From an uncultured Lachnospiraceae bacterium (GTDB taxonomy: Bacteria > Bacillota > Clostridia > Lachnospirales > Lachnospiraceae), in assembly GCA_910577175.1 (NCBI GenBank), contig CAJTLU010000007.1, forward strand, positions 1 through 64,000: DNA of 64,000 nucleotides. Direction: 5' to 3'. The translations under genes were made by a program, and so were the position numbers. The notes under the pieces are model-generated. The model was not told the origin of the DNA. It was given only the letters and a program-made list of their open reading frames with translations, and made no database searches. Below, piece by piece: positions 25,655 to 34,799 of this stretch (its first letter is position 1; every line of letters begins with the position of its first letter).

Positions 25655-26978
25655 AATGAATAGGGCAGGGCATCTGTCCTACCGGTACCGGACGCTGCTC
25701 TGGCATGTGATGATGATAGTGCTTACTATCGGCGGAGGCGTGCTTGTCCCGGTGTTTCGTGAAAGTGGACGGACTGTGTCGGTCTGGTATTATATTTTTG
25801 CTGTAGCGCTTGCGTTTTGTGCAGAGGCATATGCGTTTTTCTTTGAGCCGAAGATAACGGAGGGGGCTTTGTTCTGGCTGACTCCGCTTTTGTATGCTAT
25901 TTCTTATACTGTTATGCTGCTGTTTGACCGTCCGCTTCTGATGCCGTTCTGGTGTTTTGGAGGAATTCTGCTTCTCTGCGCCTTTGGCGTGCGTTACGGA
26001 CTGCTGTTAAATTATTTTTTCCTGTTTCTGATTGGAAGCACGCAGCCGGAACCGTCTGCAGAGGCAGTGGTGATGCAGGTATTGTGCCTGCTTTTGCTGG
26101 GCATTGTAATGTTTTATGTAAAGAGATTGGGCGATGTGGTCAACGTAATTATTTCGGTTGCCGCAGTCATTGTAAGCGTCAGGATTGTATTTTTCTTTAT
26201 CCTGAAGCAGGATATTTTGAATGGAGATATTTTTCTGCTCGCCGCAGTCTATACCGGTGTGATTGCAGGAGCGTTTCTATTCTCGAAGCTTTTGTGCAGT
26301 GACACTGCGAAGCGGCCGCAGGAGGGTTCCTTATTTCTGGAGGAACTGGCGGCGAGCGAGGAGGGAGAAGAACCCGGAGCGCAGGAGCAGTCTGGCAGAG
26401 TGCTTCCTTCTGCGCAGGAAATCGTACAGAAAACTGTTTTGCAGAAGGAACGAGACAGGGAGCAGCTTTTATTTCTTTGTGCAGAGGATGCGCCGTTACT
26501 CGCAAGGCTTTCCGGGGAGCAACCTGCGGCATTTCTCCATGTCTGCCGTGTCGCGCTGCTTGCACGGCAGATTGCGGAACATATCGAGGGAGCGGATGCC
26601 CTTCTGGTGCAGGCCGGGGGATATTACCATGAAATCGGACGATTAAAGGGGGCAAATACGCTGGAAAATACGCTTGCCATTGCAGAGCAGGAGGAGTTTC
26701 CGGAAGCATTAAGGCAGATTCTTCTGACGCATACGATAAAGGGCGACAAGCCCGATTCCAAGGAGGCGGCGGTACTGCTTCTGACCGACAGCGTATGCAG
26801 TATGTGCGAGCATCTGAGGAAGACACAAAAGGGAAAGCTTTTGGTGGTAAAGGTAATTGATAAAGCACTGGGGCTTCGGATTGCAAAAGAAGACTTAAGC
26901 GTAAGCGGTTTGACGGTAAAGGATCTTTCCATAATCCGGAATGCGATGGCGGAGCTGATAAAGGAGGATATGTTTTGA
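25641..26978 (+). CDS. Membrane HD-domain protein (YqfF/PgpH-like), altered HD motif
   Basis: A 445-residue protein in the slot where most Firmicutes carry the 7TMR-HD protein PgpH (cyclic-di-AMP phosphodiesterase). About seven membrane segments fill residues 15-215 and a C-terminal HD-type domain spans about 275-430. The large extracellular 7TMR domain is absent, so it is shorter than PgpH. The metal-binding HD doublet of Y-Y-H-D-I-G-K appears as Y-Y-H-E-I-G-R, and only some further histidines remain (L-T-H-T-I-K-G). The TTG start at 25641 has GGGGG upstream and overlaps phoH by 14 bases; ATG 25656 is the alternative. Activity is doubtful. Confidence 0.75.
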   Translation: MQENKMNRAGHLSYRYRTLLWHVMMIVLTIGGGVLVPVFRESGRTVSVWYYIFAVALAFCAEAYAFFFEPKITEGALFWLTPLLYAISYTVMLLFDRPLLMPFWCFGGILLLCAFGVRYGLLLNYFFLFLIGSTQPEPSAEAVVMQVLCLLLLGIVMFYVKRLGDVVNVIISVAAVIVSVRIVFFFILKQDILNGDIFLLAAVYTGVIAGAFLFSKLLCSDTAKRPQEGSLFLEELAASEEGEEPGAQEQSGRVLPSAQEIVQKTVLQKERDREQLLFLCAEDAPLLARLSGEQPAAFLHVCRVALLARQIAEHIEGADALLVQAGGYYHEIGRLKGANTLENTLAIAEQEEFPEALRQILLTHTIKGDKPDSKEAAVLLLTDSVCSMCEHLRKTQKGKLLVVKVIDKALGLRIAKEDLSVSGLTVKDLSIIRNAMAELIKEDMF

Positions 26979-27472
26979 CGATTTACGTAGAGGAAGAAAC
27001 GAAGATTCCGTTTTCATTTGACTATAAGGCACTCATCGAGCATGTAATTAACGAAACCTTAGAGAAGGCAGGATGCCCTTATGAGGCGGAAGTGAATGTT
27101 CTGCTCACGGACGATGCTTCCATACGTGAAATCAATAAGGAAAGCCGTGGAATCGATGCGTCTACTGACGTATTGTCGTTTCCTTTAGCGGAATATGGTT
27201 CTCCGGCAGATTTTGATACGCTGGAGGAAAGCCAGCCGGAAGTATTTCATCCGGATACGGGGGAACTGCTTCTGGGGGATATTGTGATTTCCGTGGAGCA
27301 TGTTCTTGCCCAGGCAGAAAGCTTCGGGCATTCCGTTCCACGCGAGCTTGGCTTTCTGACAGCACACAGCGTTTTGCATCTGTGCGGGTTTGACCACATG
27401 GAGGAAGCGGAGCGCACCATTATGGAGAATAAACAAAGAGAGGTTATGGATGCGTTAAAAATATATCGGTAA
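26975..27472 (+). CDS. ybeY: Endoribonuclease YbeY
   Basis: A 165-residue zinc-dependent RNase needed for 16S rRNA 3' maturation and ribosome quality control. The signature metal site H-S-V-L-H-L-C-G-F-D-H (HxxxHxxxxxH) is intact near residue 130, and S-T-D-V-L-S-F-P is present. The TTG start at 26975 overlaps the stop of the HD gene (TTGA) behind AAGGAGG. The phoH-HD-ybeY order is conserved. Length is normal, with a small insertion near residues 70-90. Confidence 0.95.
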   Translation: MTIYVEEETKIPFSFDYKALIEHVINETLEKAGCPYEAEVNVLLTDDASIREINKESRGIDASTDVLSFPLAEYGSPADFDTLEESQPEVFHPDTGELLLGDIVISVEHVLAQAESFGHSVPRELGFLTAHSVLHLCGFDHMEEAERTIMENKQREVMDALKIYR

Positions 27473-27485
27473 ACGGGGTTTGATT

Positions 27486-29129
27486 ATGTCAGTGAAAGAG
27501 AGAAAAGCAAATTTTATTACGCAGGGAATTATCCTTGCGGCGGCATCTGTGATTGTCCGCGTGATTGGCCTGATTTACCGTATTCCCTTGGCAAGGATTA
27601 TCGGGGACGACGGGCTTGGGGCGTACTCCAATGCGTATGAGGTATACAATATTGCATTGCTGCTGTCTACATACAGTATTCCGACAGCAATTTCCAAGCT
27701 GATTTCAGAGCGGGAAGATAAAAAAGAATACGGGAACTCTTTTCACTTATTACAGGTAGGTCTGGTTTTTGCAATGGCCGTCGGGTTGTTTGCTTCCCTG
27801 CTTTTGTTCTGCGGGGCGGATTTTATCGCAAAGACGGTTTTTAAAGAGGCAGACTTAAGTACGGCAATTCCGTTAAAAGTGCTTGCGCCGACCATCTTTG
27901 TTTTTTCAGTGACAGGTGTAATACGCGGATTCTTTCAGGGAAAGCATACGGTGATACCGACTTCGATTTCCCAGATTTTAGAGCAGGTGGTCAATGCAGT
28001 TGTGAGCGTTGTTGCAGCAAAGCTTTTAATCGGCTATTACAGTGCTTCACCAAAGATTTCCGCGTACGGCGCGGCAGGCGGAACGCTTGGGACGCTTTGC
28101 GGTGCATTGTCAGCGCTCCTGTTCCTTTTGTTTATCCTCTGTATCTATTATCCGTATTTGAAGCGGAGATTGCGAAAGGACAGAGTCGGCGCCTATGAGG
28201 ATAAAGCGTTTCTTTTGAAGATTCTGTTTATGACAACCATTCCGATTATCCTGAACCAGACCGTGTATTCCATCAGCAGTTTTTTAGACAGCGTTCTGTT
28301 AAATCAGGTATTCGACAGTAAGGGAATCGAGGCGCTGGTACGCCGGACGCTGTTCGGACGGTATTCGAGTAAATATCGTCTGATGACGAATGTGCCGATT
28401 GCGGTCGCCTCCGCAATCGGAATGGCGATTATCCCTAGTATTGTGCAGGCACATACTTCCAAGGATTCCAGGCTGTTGAGGAGCCGGATTGCGCAGGCGG
28501 TAAAGCTGAATATGATGATTGCAATGCCTTGTGCGGGAGGTATGGCGGTGCTTGCTGCCCCGATTATGCAGTTTGTGTTCGGAGATACCGGCGAGGCGCT
28601 GGAGATGACGTCAAAAATGATGCATATGGGGGCTGCATCCATTGTGTTTTTTGCCTACTCTACGGCGACCAACAGTATTTTGCAGGGAGTGAACCGGATG
28701 CGTGTGCCGGTATTTCACGGCGTGATTTCACTTGCCATTTATCTGGTGCTTGACCTGCTTCTGCTTTTGTTTACGCCGCTTGGTGTGTATTCCCTTGTCA
28801 TCGGCAATATGATATTTCCGCTGATTATCAGTGTGCTGAACTGGATTACGCTGCGGCGGGAGCTTTACTATGTGCAGGAATTGGATAAAACCTTTCTGCG
28901 GACCGGACTCTGCGCTGCATTTATGTCAATCATTGCCATGCTTCTTTACCGGGGGATGTTTTTCCTGACAAAGCACAATGCAGTTTCGCTTCTGACAGCA
29001 ATCGGGCTGGCAGCGATGGTCTATTTTGTGATGATGGTAGCGTTCCGTGCGGTAGATGAGAGGGAGCTTCGTGATATGCCAAAGGGTGTGTATCTGGTGC
29101 GCCTGGCGAAAAAATTTCATTTAATGTAG
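27486..29129 (+). CDS. Polysaccharide/lipid II flippase (SpoVB/MurJ-like, MOP superfamily)
   Basis: A 547-residue membrane protein with about 14 hydrophobic segments. The start MSVKERKANFITQGIILAA and the N-terminal I-Y-R-I-P-L-A-R-I-I-G-D-x-G-L-G-A-Y motif identify the SpoVB/YtgP (MurJ-type) group, which flips lipid-linked peptidoglycan or polysaccharide precursors. ATG 27486 is preferred over TTG 27480 because CGGGG lies 7 bases upstream. Location beside sporulation genes hints at cortex synthesis (inference). Confidence 0.88.
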   Translation: MSVKERKANFITQGIILAAASVIVRVIGLIYRIPLARIIGDDGLGAYSNAYEVYNIALLLSTYSIPTAISKLISEREDKKEYGNSFHLLQVGLVFAMAVGLFASLLLFCGADFIAKTVFKEADLSTAIPLKVLAPTIFVFSVTGVIRGFFQGKHTVIPTSISQILEQVVNAVVSVVAAKLLIGYYSASPKISAYGAAGGTLGTLCGALSALLFLLFILCIYYPYLKRRLRKDRVGAYEDKAFLLKILFMTTIPIILNQTVYSISSFLDSVLLNQVFDSKGIEALVRRTLFGRYSSKYRLMTNVPIAVASAIGMAIIPSIVQAHTSKDSRLLRSRIAQAVKLNMMIAMPCAGGMAVLAAPIMQFVFGDTGEALEMTSKMMHMGAASIVFFAYSTATNSILQGVNRMRVPVFHGVISLAIYLVLDLLLLLFTPLGVYSLVIGNMIFPLIISVLNWITLRRELYYVQELDKTFLRTGLCAAFMSIIAMLLYRGMFFLTKHNAVSLLTAIGLAAMVYFVMMVAFRAVDERELRDMPKGVYLVRLAKKFHLM

Positions 29130-29153
29130 ATTTCTGGTATAGATTTCTTCTTT

Positions 29154-29186
29154 ACGGAAACACTTCGTATCAGGAGGTGTTTTCGT
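29154..29186 (+). promoter_or_regulatory. Hairpin enclosing the ribosome site of the next gene
   Basis: ACGGAAACAC (29154-29163) pairs with GTGTTTTCGT (29177-29186), one G-U pair. AGGAGG sits at the loop edge and the GTG start is at the stem end, so folding would hide the ribosome site. Confidence 0.4.
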
Positions 29187-29898
29187 GAAGAAAATAATTT
29201 GGTATGCAACAGGGTTTACAGCAGTCAGCGTGTTGTTCTGTATCTGCTATTATGCAAGCTATAAGGCTGCTTTACGGGACTTTAACCGGAAGGCCCAGAA
29301 ACAAGAGAATAGTATTTATACGGAACTGGTCCGTGTCAGCGAGGAAAATAAGGCGTTGTTAAATGAGCTGGCGCAGAAAGAGGAAGAAGAAAAACAGCAG
29401 GAGCTTGCGCAAAAGCCGGATGACGATACGCTTGAGACCGGGCTTGCCCAGAAAAACACGGTGCTTCCGACCGTCTCTTATATTGAGGAAACCTATGATT
29501 TAACGACAGGGCTCTTAAATTCAGAGGTGAAAACCGCGCCTGGCTTTTTAATCGGAATGACAAGAGAAGAACTGACGGAGTATATTAACCATTATATGGA
29601 CAACCTTTCCCTGGCAGAATATGAAGCAGGTCTGCAGGCCTATGAAGTGGTTTCTTTTTCCGAAAATAAGGTAGTGCTTCGGAAAACCTATAACGTGAAC
29701 AAGGTTCCATATAAATATTATGTAAATATATCTGACGGTATGGTAATTGTTTACTACAGTGATATGAAGTCCGTGTTTGAATATACGCACATTCCGGCGG
29801 TGGATTTGTCAGAGGACGTGCGGCTTTCCCTGATTAAAGGGATTTATGTCAAGGACCGGGAGGAGTTATATTCTCTATTGGAGAGCTTCTCCAGTTAG
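29185..29898 (+). CDS. Membrane-anchored protein with BofC-like C-terminal region
   Basis: A 237-residue protein: one N-terminal membrane helix (about 4-26), a long glutamine/glutamate/lysine-rich coiled region (30-85), then a globular domain of about 140 residues beginning S-Y-I-E-E-T-Y-D. The arrangement and the late Y-Y-V-N-I-S-D-G-M-V-I-V-Y-Y strand recall BofC C-terminal domain proteins of sporulators, but the match is weak. The GTG start follows CAGGAGGTGTTTTC. Its ribosome site lies in a hairpin. Confidence 0.6.
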   Translation: MKKIIWYATGFTAVSVLFCICYYASYKAALRDFNRKAQKQENSIYTELVRVSEENKALLNELAQKEEEEKQQELAQKPDDDTLETGLAQKNTVLPTVSYIEETYDLTTGLLNSEVKTAPGFLIGMTREELTEYINHYMDNLSLAEYEAGLQAYEVVSFSENKVVLRKTYNVNKVPYKYYVNISDGMVIVYYSDMKSVFEYTHIPAVDLSEDVRLSLIKGIYVKDREELYSLLESFSS

Positions 29899-29904
29899 AA
29901 GAAG

Positions 29905-30057
29905 CCTGGGTTTTGCATGCTTTGGGGGCCTGAAGAGTTCCTGATATCGTGCAGTTGTGTCATTTTTCATTTGTCCGGCGGAGCGCCCGCGCATGAAAAA
30001 TTGCATGACGGTACGGCGCTAGGAACGTAAGGCGCTTAAAGCATGCGGAAGCTCAAA
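29905..30057 (+). repeat. Fold-back intergenic repeat, copy E (153 bp, diverged)
   Basis: The left end CCTGGGTTTTGCATGCTTT and right end AAAGCATGCGGAAGCTCAAA are inverted. Both arms carry the same change (GCATGC), so pairing is kept although the sequence has drifted: compensatory change. It lies between the BofC-like gene and the HI0933-type flavoprotein. No promoter follows. Confidence 0.72.
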
Positions 30058-30069
30058 AAGGAGAGCATT

Positions 30070-31350
30070 ATGACAAAAGAGAGGTTTGATGTCGTTATAG
30101 CAGGCGGCGGAGCATCCGGAATGACCGCGGCTATTTTTGCGGCAAGGGCAGGATGTAGCGTTCTGGTGCTGGAGCAGAAGGAGAAGCTTTGCAAAAAAAT
30201 TTATGCGACCGGCAACGGGAAATGCAATTTTACAAATAAAGACTGGAAGGCCTCGTATTTCCGGGGAAGCAATTCCCGGCTTGCAGAGCCGGTTCTGCGT
30301 TCTTTCGGGCTTTCTGATACGCTGGCTTTTTTTCAGGAAATCGGTATTTATCCGAAGGAGCGGAATGGATATTATTATCCGAATTCTGAGCAGGCAGCTT
30401 CGGTCGCGGAAGCATTATGCCGGGAAGCTGAACGTCTTTCGGTGCGTTGTATCACCGGAAAGAAGGTGTTGCGTGCCGGAAAAACGGAGGAGGGCCTGTT
30501 TTTTGCCGAAGCGGAAGGGAAATGTTATTCCGGGAAGAGTATGGTGCTTGCCACGGGTGGAAAGGCATCCCCGGTACATGGCTCCGACGGAAGCGGATAT
30601 CCTCTGGCAGAAGCCTTCGGGCATACGGTGCTTTTGCCGCTTCCGGCTATTGTACAGCTAAAGGCAGAGGGGCGTTTTTTTAAAACGCTTGCCGGTGTCC
30701 GGACGGAAGGGACGGTAAGGCTACATATTGAAACAAAGGGCGGCACGGAGTGCTATACGGAGCAGGGAGAGCTTTTGTTTGCGCCGTATGGGATTTCGGG
30801 AATCCCGGTGATGCAGCTGAGCCGGTATGCAGCGGTGGCGCTGGCGGAGAAAAGGGCGGTTCAGGCGGAGCTTGACTTGTTTCCTGCGGCAGAGGAGGCG
30901 GAGCTTTTTGAGGAGCTGATGCGCCGGTTCCTCCGGATGAGAGACAATACGGCGGAGGAAGCAATGTGCGGGCTGTGCAACCATAAGTTAAATTATGTTG
31001 TGCTGACCCTTTGCGGGATTCCCCCAGAGAAAGCAGCGGGAACGCTTACGAGGGAGGACGCGGCAAGGATAGCTGGAAAGCTGAAACATTTTATTATAAA
31101 AATTACAGATACCAACGGCTTTGAACAGGCACAGGCGTGCGTTGGCGGCGTGCCGCTTACGGAGCTGACAGAGCAAATGGAGTCAAGACTTGTCAGGGGA
31201 TTGTTTTTTACGGGAGAGCTTACGGACATTGACGGCACCTGCGGAGGCTATAACCTGCAATGGGCATGGAGCAGCGGCGCGGCGGCCGGAAGAGAAATCG
31301 GAGGAAGATATGCTTCGGATTCAGCAGTTAAAATTAAAGCTTCGTCATAG
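30070..31350 (+). CDS. NAD(P)/FAD-dependent oxidoreductase, HI0933/BaiN family
   Basis: A 426-residue flavoprotein. The dinucleotide-binding motif V-I-A-G-G-G-A-S-G-M lies at residues 8-17, followed by the family signature K-I-Y-A-T-G-N-G-K-C-N-F-T-N and a C-terminal G-G-Y-N-L-Q-W-A-W-S-S-G. The family includes BaiN, a flavoprotein linked to bile-acid 7-dehydroxylation, but most members have no known substrate. ATG 30070 follows AAAGGAG; the open frame from 30043 would include the end of repeat E. The next gene overlaps by 41 bases. Confidence 0.9.
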   Translation: MTKERFDVVIAGGGASGMTAAIFAARAGCSVLVLEQKEKLCKKIYATGNGKCNFTNKDWKASYFRGSNSRLAEPVLRSFGLSDTLAFFQEIGIYPKERNGYYYPNSEQAASVAEALCREAERLSVRCITGKKVLRAGKTEEGLFFAEAEGKCYSGKSMVLATGGKASPVHGSDGSGYPLAEAFGHTVLLPLPAIVQLKAEGRFFKTLAGVRTEGTVRLHIETKGGTECYTEQGELLFAPYGISGIPVMQLSRYAAVALAEKRAVQAELDLFPAAEEAELFEELMRRFLRMRDNTAEEAMCGLCNHKLNYVVLTLCGIPPEKAAGTLTREDAARIAGKLKHFIIKITDTNGFEQAQACVGGVPLTELTEQMESRLVRGLFFTGELTDIDGTCGGYNLQWAWSSGAAAGREIGGRYASDSAVKIKASS

Positions 31351-32914
31351 AAAAGAGGATTTGCTTTCGCAGGCGGCAAAGGTGCTTGCCGTGCGGAGGG
31401 AGGACATTGTGGAATGCCGTCCGGTAAAGCGTTCGCTGGACGCCAGAAAAAAGGAGGACATCCACTATTCCTATGTGTGCGAGGTAGTCCTTTCCTCTCA
31501 CGCGTTGGAGGAAAGGGTGCTACGGCGTGTAAAGCCGCAGAACGTAGTGCGGGCGGAGCGTATGTACTACAGCCACACGCCTTCGGGAACGGAAGAGTTA
31601 AGGCATCGTCCGGTGATTGCAGGTGCTGGTCCGGCAGGGCTGTTCTGCGCGTATCGTCTGGCACTTGCGGGGTACGCGCCGGTGCTGTTAGAGCGCGGAG
31701 GACAGATAGAGGAGCGTGTAGAAGCCGTGGAGCAGTTCTGGAGGGACGGGACGTTACTGCCGGATACGAACGTGCAGTTCGGTGAGGGTGGTGCCGGGAC
31801 GTTTTCCGATGGAAAGCTCAATACAATGGTAAAGGAGACGACCGGAAGAATCCGTTCGGTATTAGAGACCTTTGTAAGCTTTGGCGCGCCGGAGGAGATT
31901 GCGTACCTGCATAAGCCCCATATCGGAACTGACCGTCTGCGGGAGGTCATTGTCAATATGCGTAAGGAGCTGCTTCGTCTTGGCTGCGAGGTGCGGTTTC
32001 ATACCATGGTAACGGATCTTGTGACGGAAAACGGACAGCTGAAGGGCGTATATGCAGGAGACGAATTTCTGCCCTGCGAGGTTTTAGTACTGGCGGTGGG
32101 GCACAGTGCAAGAGATACTTTTGCCATGCTAAGGGAGCGTGGCGTCCCGATGGCGAGGAAGGCTTTTGCGGCAGGCGTGCGTATCGAGCACGAGCAGGAG
32201 CTGATTAACCGGGCGCAGTACGGCGCAGTGGCAGAAGAGCTTCCTGCGGCAGACTACAAACTGACGCATACAGCAGCAAACGGGCGGAGCGTGTATTCGT
32301 TTTGCATGTGTCCGGGCGGGTTTGTCGTAAACGCTTCCTCGGAGCCAGGGGGGCTTACGGTGAATGGAATGAGCAACCATGACCGGGCGGAACGGAATGC
32401 AAACAGTGCGCTGGTGGTGAATGTAATGCCGGAGGATTTCGGCGGCGAGACAGGAGACGTGCTTGCGGGCGTGGAGTTCCAGCGGAGAATGGAGCGTGCC
32501 GCCTATCGTGCGGGTGGCGGAAAAATTCCGCTCCAGCTTTACGGGGACTTGTTAAATCAAAGACCATCTGTTACAATAGGTCATATTGTTCCGAATACAA
32601 AGGGAGCGTACCGGCCAGGCTCTCTTACAGAGTGTCTTCCGGATTTTATTACGGAGGCGCTGTTAGACGGGATTGCGGCATTTGACCGGAAAATTCCGGG
32701 CTTTGCCGATGAGGAGGCAGTTCTGCTCGGTGTAGAGGCAAGAACGTCTTCCCCGGTGCGAATTGAGCGGAATGAAGGACTGGAGTCTGCTATCGCAGGA
32801 CTTTATCCGTGCGGAGAAGGAGCAGGCTATGCCGGTGGCATTATGTCTGCTGCCGTGGACGGCATCCGGGTTTATGAAAAAATAGCGGAGCGTTACCGTG
32901 CTGGCAGGTTTTAA
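31310..32914 (+). CDS. FAD-dependent dehydrogenase (COG2509 type)
   Basis: A 534-residue flavoprotein. A basic N-terminal domain (1-90) is followed by the FAD motif I-A-G-A-G-P-A-G-L-F near residue 105 and the family signature V-Q-F-G-E-G-G-A-G-T-F-S-D-G-K. A late G-E-G-A-G-Y-A-G-G-I motif binds FAD. The family is uncharacterised. It overlaps the preceding flavoprotein gene by 41 bases, so the two are translationally coupled and may work together. ATG 31310 follows GGAGGA. Confidence 0.88.
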   Translation: MLRIQQLKLKLRHRKEDLLSQAAKVLAVRREDIVECRPVKRSLDARKKEDIHYSYVCEVVLSSHALEERVLRRVKPQNVVRAERMYYSHTPSGTEELRHRPVIAGAGPAGLFCAYRLALAGYAPVLLERGGQIEERVEAVEQFWRDGTLLPDTNVQFGEGGAGTFSDGKLNTMVKETTGRIRSVLETFVSFGAPEEIAYLHKPHIGTDRLREVIVNMRKELLRLGCEVRFHTMVTDLVTENGQLKGVYAGDEFLPCEVLVLAVGHSARDTFAMLRERGVPMARKAFAAGVRIEHEQELINRAQYGAVAEELPAADYKLTHTAANGRSVYSFCMCPGGFVVNASSEPGGLTVNGMSNHDRAERNANSALVVNVMPEDFGGETGDVLAGVEFQRRMERAAYRAGGGKIPLQLYGDLLNQRPSVTIGHIVPNTKGAYRPGSLTECLPDFITEALLDGIAAFDRKIPGFADEEAVLLGVEARTSSPVRIERNEGLESAIAGLYPCGEGAGYAGGIMSAAVDGIRVYEKIAERYRAGRF

Positions 32915-32956
32915 GCGGGGAAATTCATTTGCTCCGGAGAAAGGATAGAAACGAAA

Positions 32957-33811
32957 ATGGACGACAGACAAGCGATAAAAGAGAAAAAGAGAATTGTAAT
33001 AAAAATCGGCTCTTCCTCCCTGACCCATGCGGAGACCGGGAACCTGGACCTGGAAAAGATGGAGAAGCTGGTACGCCTTCTGACGGATTTAAGAAACAGC
33101 GGAAAGGAAGTAGTGCTGGTTTCCTCGGGCGCTATTGCGGTAGGCAGGAAGATGCTTGGCTTAAAAGAGAGACCGGCAGATATTTCCGGGAAGCAGGCGT
33201 GCGCCGCGGTCGGACAGGCAAGCCTTATGACAATTTACCAGAAGCTTTTTTCGGAATATCATCAGCTTACGGCGCAGATACTTTTGACAAAGTATATTAT
33301 GATCAACGACATCAGCCGTCAGAATGCAAGGAATACCTTTGAAAAGCTCAATGAAATGGGCGTGATTCCGATTGTCAACGAAAACGATACGATTTCCACC
33401 GAAGAGATTAAAGAGCTCGGACTCGGGGAGAATGATACGCTTTCGGCAATTGTAGCGGCGCTGATTCATGCGGACCTGCTGATTCTGTTATCGGACATCG
33501 ACGGGCTTTATAGCGATGACCCGAGAAAGAACGAGAAGGCGGAGTTTATCAGTCTGGTGCCGGAGCTGACAGAGGAGTATATCACGATGGGAAAGGGCGC
33601 GGGCACGTCCTTTGGAACCGGGGGCATGAAGACAAAGCTTTCGGCGGCAAGGATTGCCGCGGATTCGGGCGCCGATATGGTAATTACCAATGGAAACCGG
33701 ATTGAAAATATCCGTGCTGTGTTAAACGGGGAGCCAGTGGGAACGCTTGTGCTTGCCCATAAGGTACCAAATTTCCATCTGACGAATTACATATCCGGAA
33801 AAGAGGAGTGA
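32957..33811 (+). CDS. proB: Glutamate 5-kinase, short form
   Basis: A 284-residue amino-acid kinase, the first step of proline synthesis (glutamate to glutamyl 5-phosphate). Motifs: V-I-K-I-G-S-S-S-L at the start, V-S-S-G-A-I-A-V-G, I-V-N-E-N-D-T-I, L-S-D-I-D-G-L-Y and G-T-G-G-M-K-T-K. The C-terminal PUA domain of the Escherichia coli enzyme is missing, as in other short ProB forms. ATG 32957 follows CGGAGAAAGGA. proA lies 2.3 kb downstream. Confidence 0.95.
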   Translation: MDDRQAIKEKKRIVIKIGSSSLTHAETGNLDLEKMEKLVRLLTDLRNSGKEVVLVSSGAIAVGRKMLGLKERPADISGKQACAAVGQASLMTIYQKLFSEYHQLTAQILLTKYIMINDISRQNARNTFEKLNEMGVIPIVNENDTISTEEIKELGLGENDTLSAIVAALIHADLLILLSDIDGLYSDDPRKNEKAEFISLVPELTEEYITMGKGAGTSFGTGGMKTKLSAARIAADSGADMVITNGNRIENIRAVLNGEPVGTLVLAHKVPNFHLTNYISGKEE

Positions 33812-33817
33812 TGTGAC

Positions 33818-34030
33818 ATGACAATGGAAGAAAAGGTTGCAAGAATTAATGAGCTGTACCATAAGTCCAAAAACGAGGGACTTACCGAGGAAGAAAAGAA
33901 CGAGCAGGCTGCGCTCCGGAAGGAGTATATCCAGTCCTTCCGGAACAATATCCGGGCGACTCTCGAGAACGTTTCGATTCTCGAGCCGGACGGAAGCGTG
34001 ACAAAGCCGCGCAGAAACACAAAGAACTGA
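33818..34030 (+). CDS. DUF896 (YnzC-like) protein
   Basis: A 70-residue, highly charged, mostly helical protein. The pattern R-I-N-E-L-Y-H-K-S-K near residue 9, L-T-E-E-E-K-N-E-Q-A-x-L-R-K-E-Y-I and F-R-N-N-I-R defines DUF896. The Bacillus member YnzC is a small SOS-operon protein of unclear role. It follows proB by 6 bases behind GAGGAGTGATG. Confidence 0.92.
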   Translation: MTMEEKVARINELYHKSKNEGLTEEEKNEQAALRKEYIQSFRNNIRATLENVSILEPDGSVTKPRRNTKN

Positions 34031-34037
34031 TATCTGC

Positions 34038-34799
34038 CTAATCGGGACACAGGATAACGGCCTGACAGCCAAGCGCTGCAAAGGCCTTTTCGCAGTCCTC
34101 TTTCGGGTAAGCGGTGATTCTTTTGTCTGATAAGGAATCGCTGAAATAGTAGGATTCCTCGTCGTAGCCAATCAGGAGCAGGGCGTGCTCCGGCTTCGGA
34201 AAGGTAAAGTCTGTTCCGTCCGGCAGGACCCAGCTTCGTCCGGGACGTGTCTTTGTCATGCCGATGGTCGCCCAGATCAGGACCGGGGTTTCATTTGACA
34301 CATATTCTTCGGACAGTGCCATAAGGTCCGTGTCAGTGAGAAACTTTGCGTGGAAGCCCGTTTCGGGAACCCGGTTGACAGCCCCGACAATAACAGGTGC
34401 GTAGCAGCCGCAGCCGTCCTCTGCTTTCGGGTCCCCGATAAAATATTTCCACGGGCTTTCCCCGTACAGTGTGTCGCTGCCTCTGGAAACAGGCAGTCCA
34501 GCCTTTGGCAGATAATCGTCAATAAATTCGTGAATGGAGATGTCGATGCCGTAATATTGCATCAGGGAAACAGCGGCGACGCTTTCGCAGCCGGTCGGAT
34601 AGCTTTTTTTCTGGTTATAATGCGGGACGCCCTGGATGAGATAGCTCCCGCTCTCTGGCAAAAATGCTTCGTCCGGTCGGGTCGTCCGCAGTCTGTGGAG
34701 CAGGACGGCTCCTGTAAAAAACAGTACAAGAATGATTCCGAAAAGCAGCAGAACGCTGTTCTTTTTTTGCTTTTTTTCGGTTCCTTTGCATGATTCCAT
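34038..34799 (-). CDS. Membrane-anchored C39-like cysteine peptidase
   Basis: A 253-residue protein with an N-terminal membrane anchor (about 15-36) and an extracellular papain-like C39_2 domain. The catalytic Cys is in Y-P-T-G-C-E-S-V-A, His in P-E-H-A-L-L-L-I-G-Y, and Asp/Asn in Y-Y-F-S-D. It has no ABC partner domain and so is not a bacteriocin-processing exporter. It is convergent with the proB operon (8 bases from DUF896), and splits proB from proA. AAGGAAAGAAAG precedes the ATG. Confidence 0.85.
   Translation of the reverse strand: MESCKGTEKKQKKNSVLLLFGIILVLFFTGAVLLHRLRTTRPDEAFLPESGSYLIQGVPHYNQKKSYPTGCESVAAVSLMQYYGIDISIHEFIDDYLPKAGLPVSRGSDTLYGESPWKYFIGDPKAEDGCGCYAPVIVGAVNRVPETGFHAKFLTDTDLMALSEEYVSNETPVLIWATIGMTKTRPGRSWVLPDGTDFTFPKPEHALLLIGYDEESYYFSDSLSDKRITAYPKEDCEKAFAALGCQAVILCPD

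Noticed and set aside
31248..31664. Minus-strand frame over the flavoprotein junction
   Set aside because: It overlaps two well-supported flavoprotein genes and has low-complexity composition caused by the opposite strand.
34038..34799. Bacteriocin-processing ABC transporter peptidase
   Set aside because: The C39-like domain is on a single-anchor protein with no ATPase or membrane domain.
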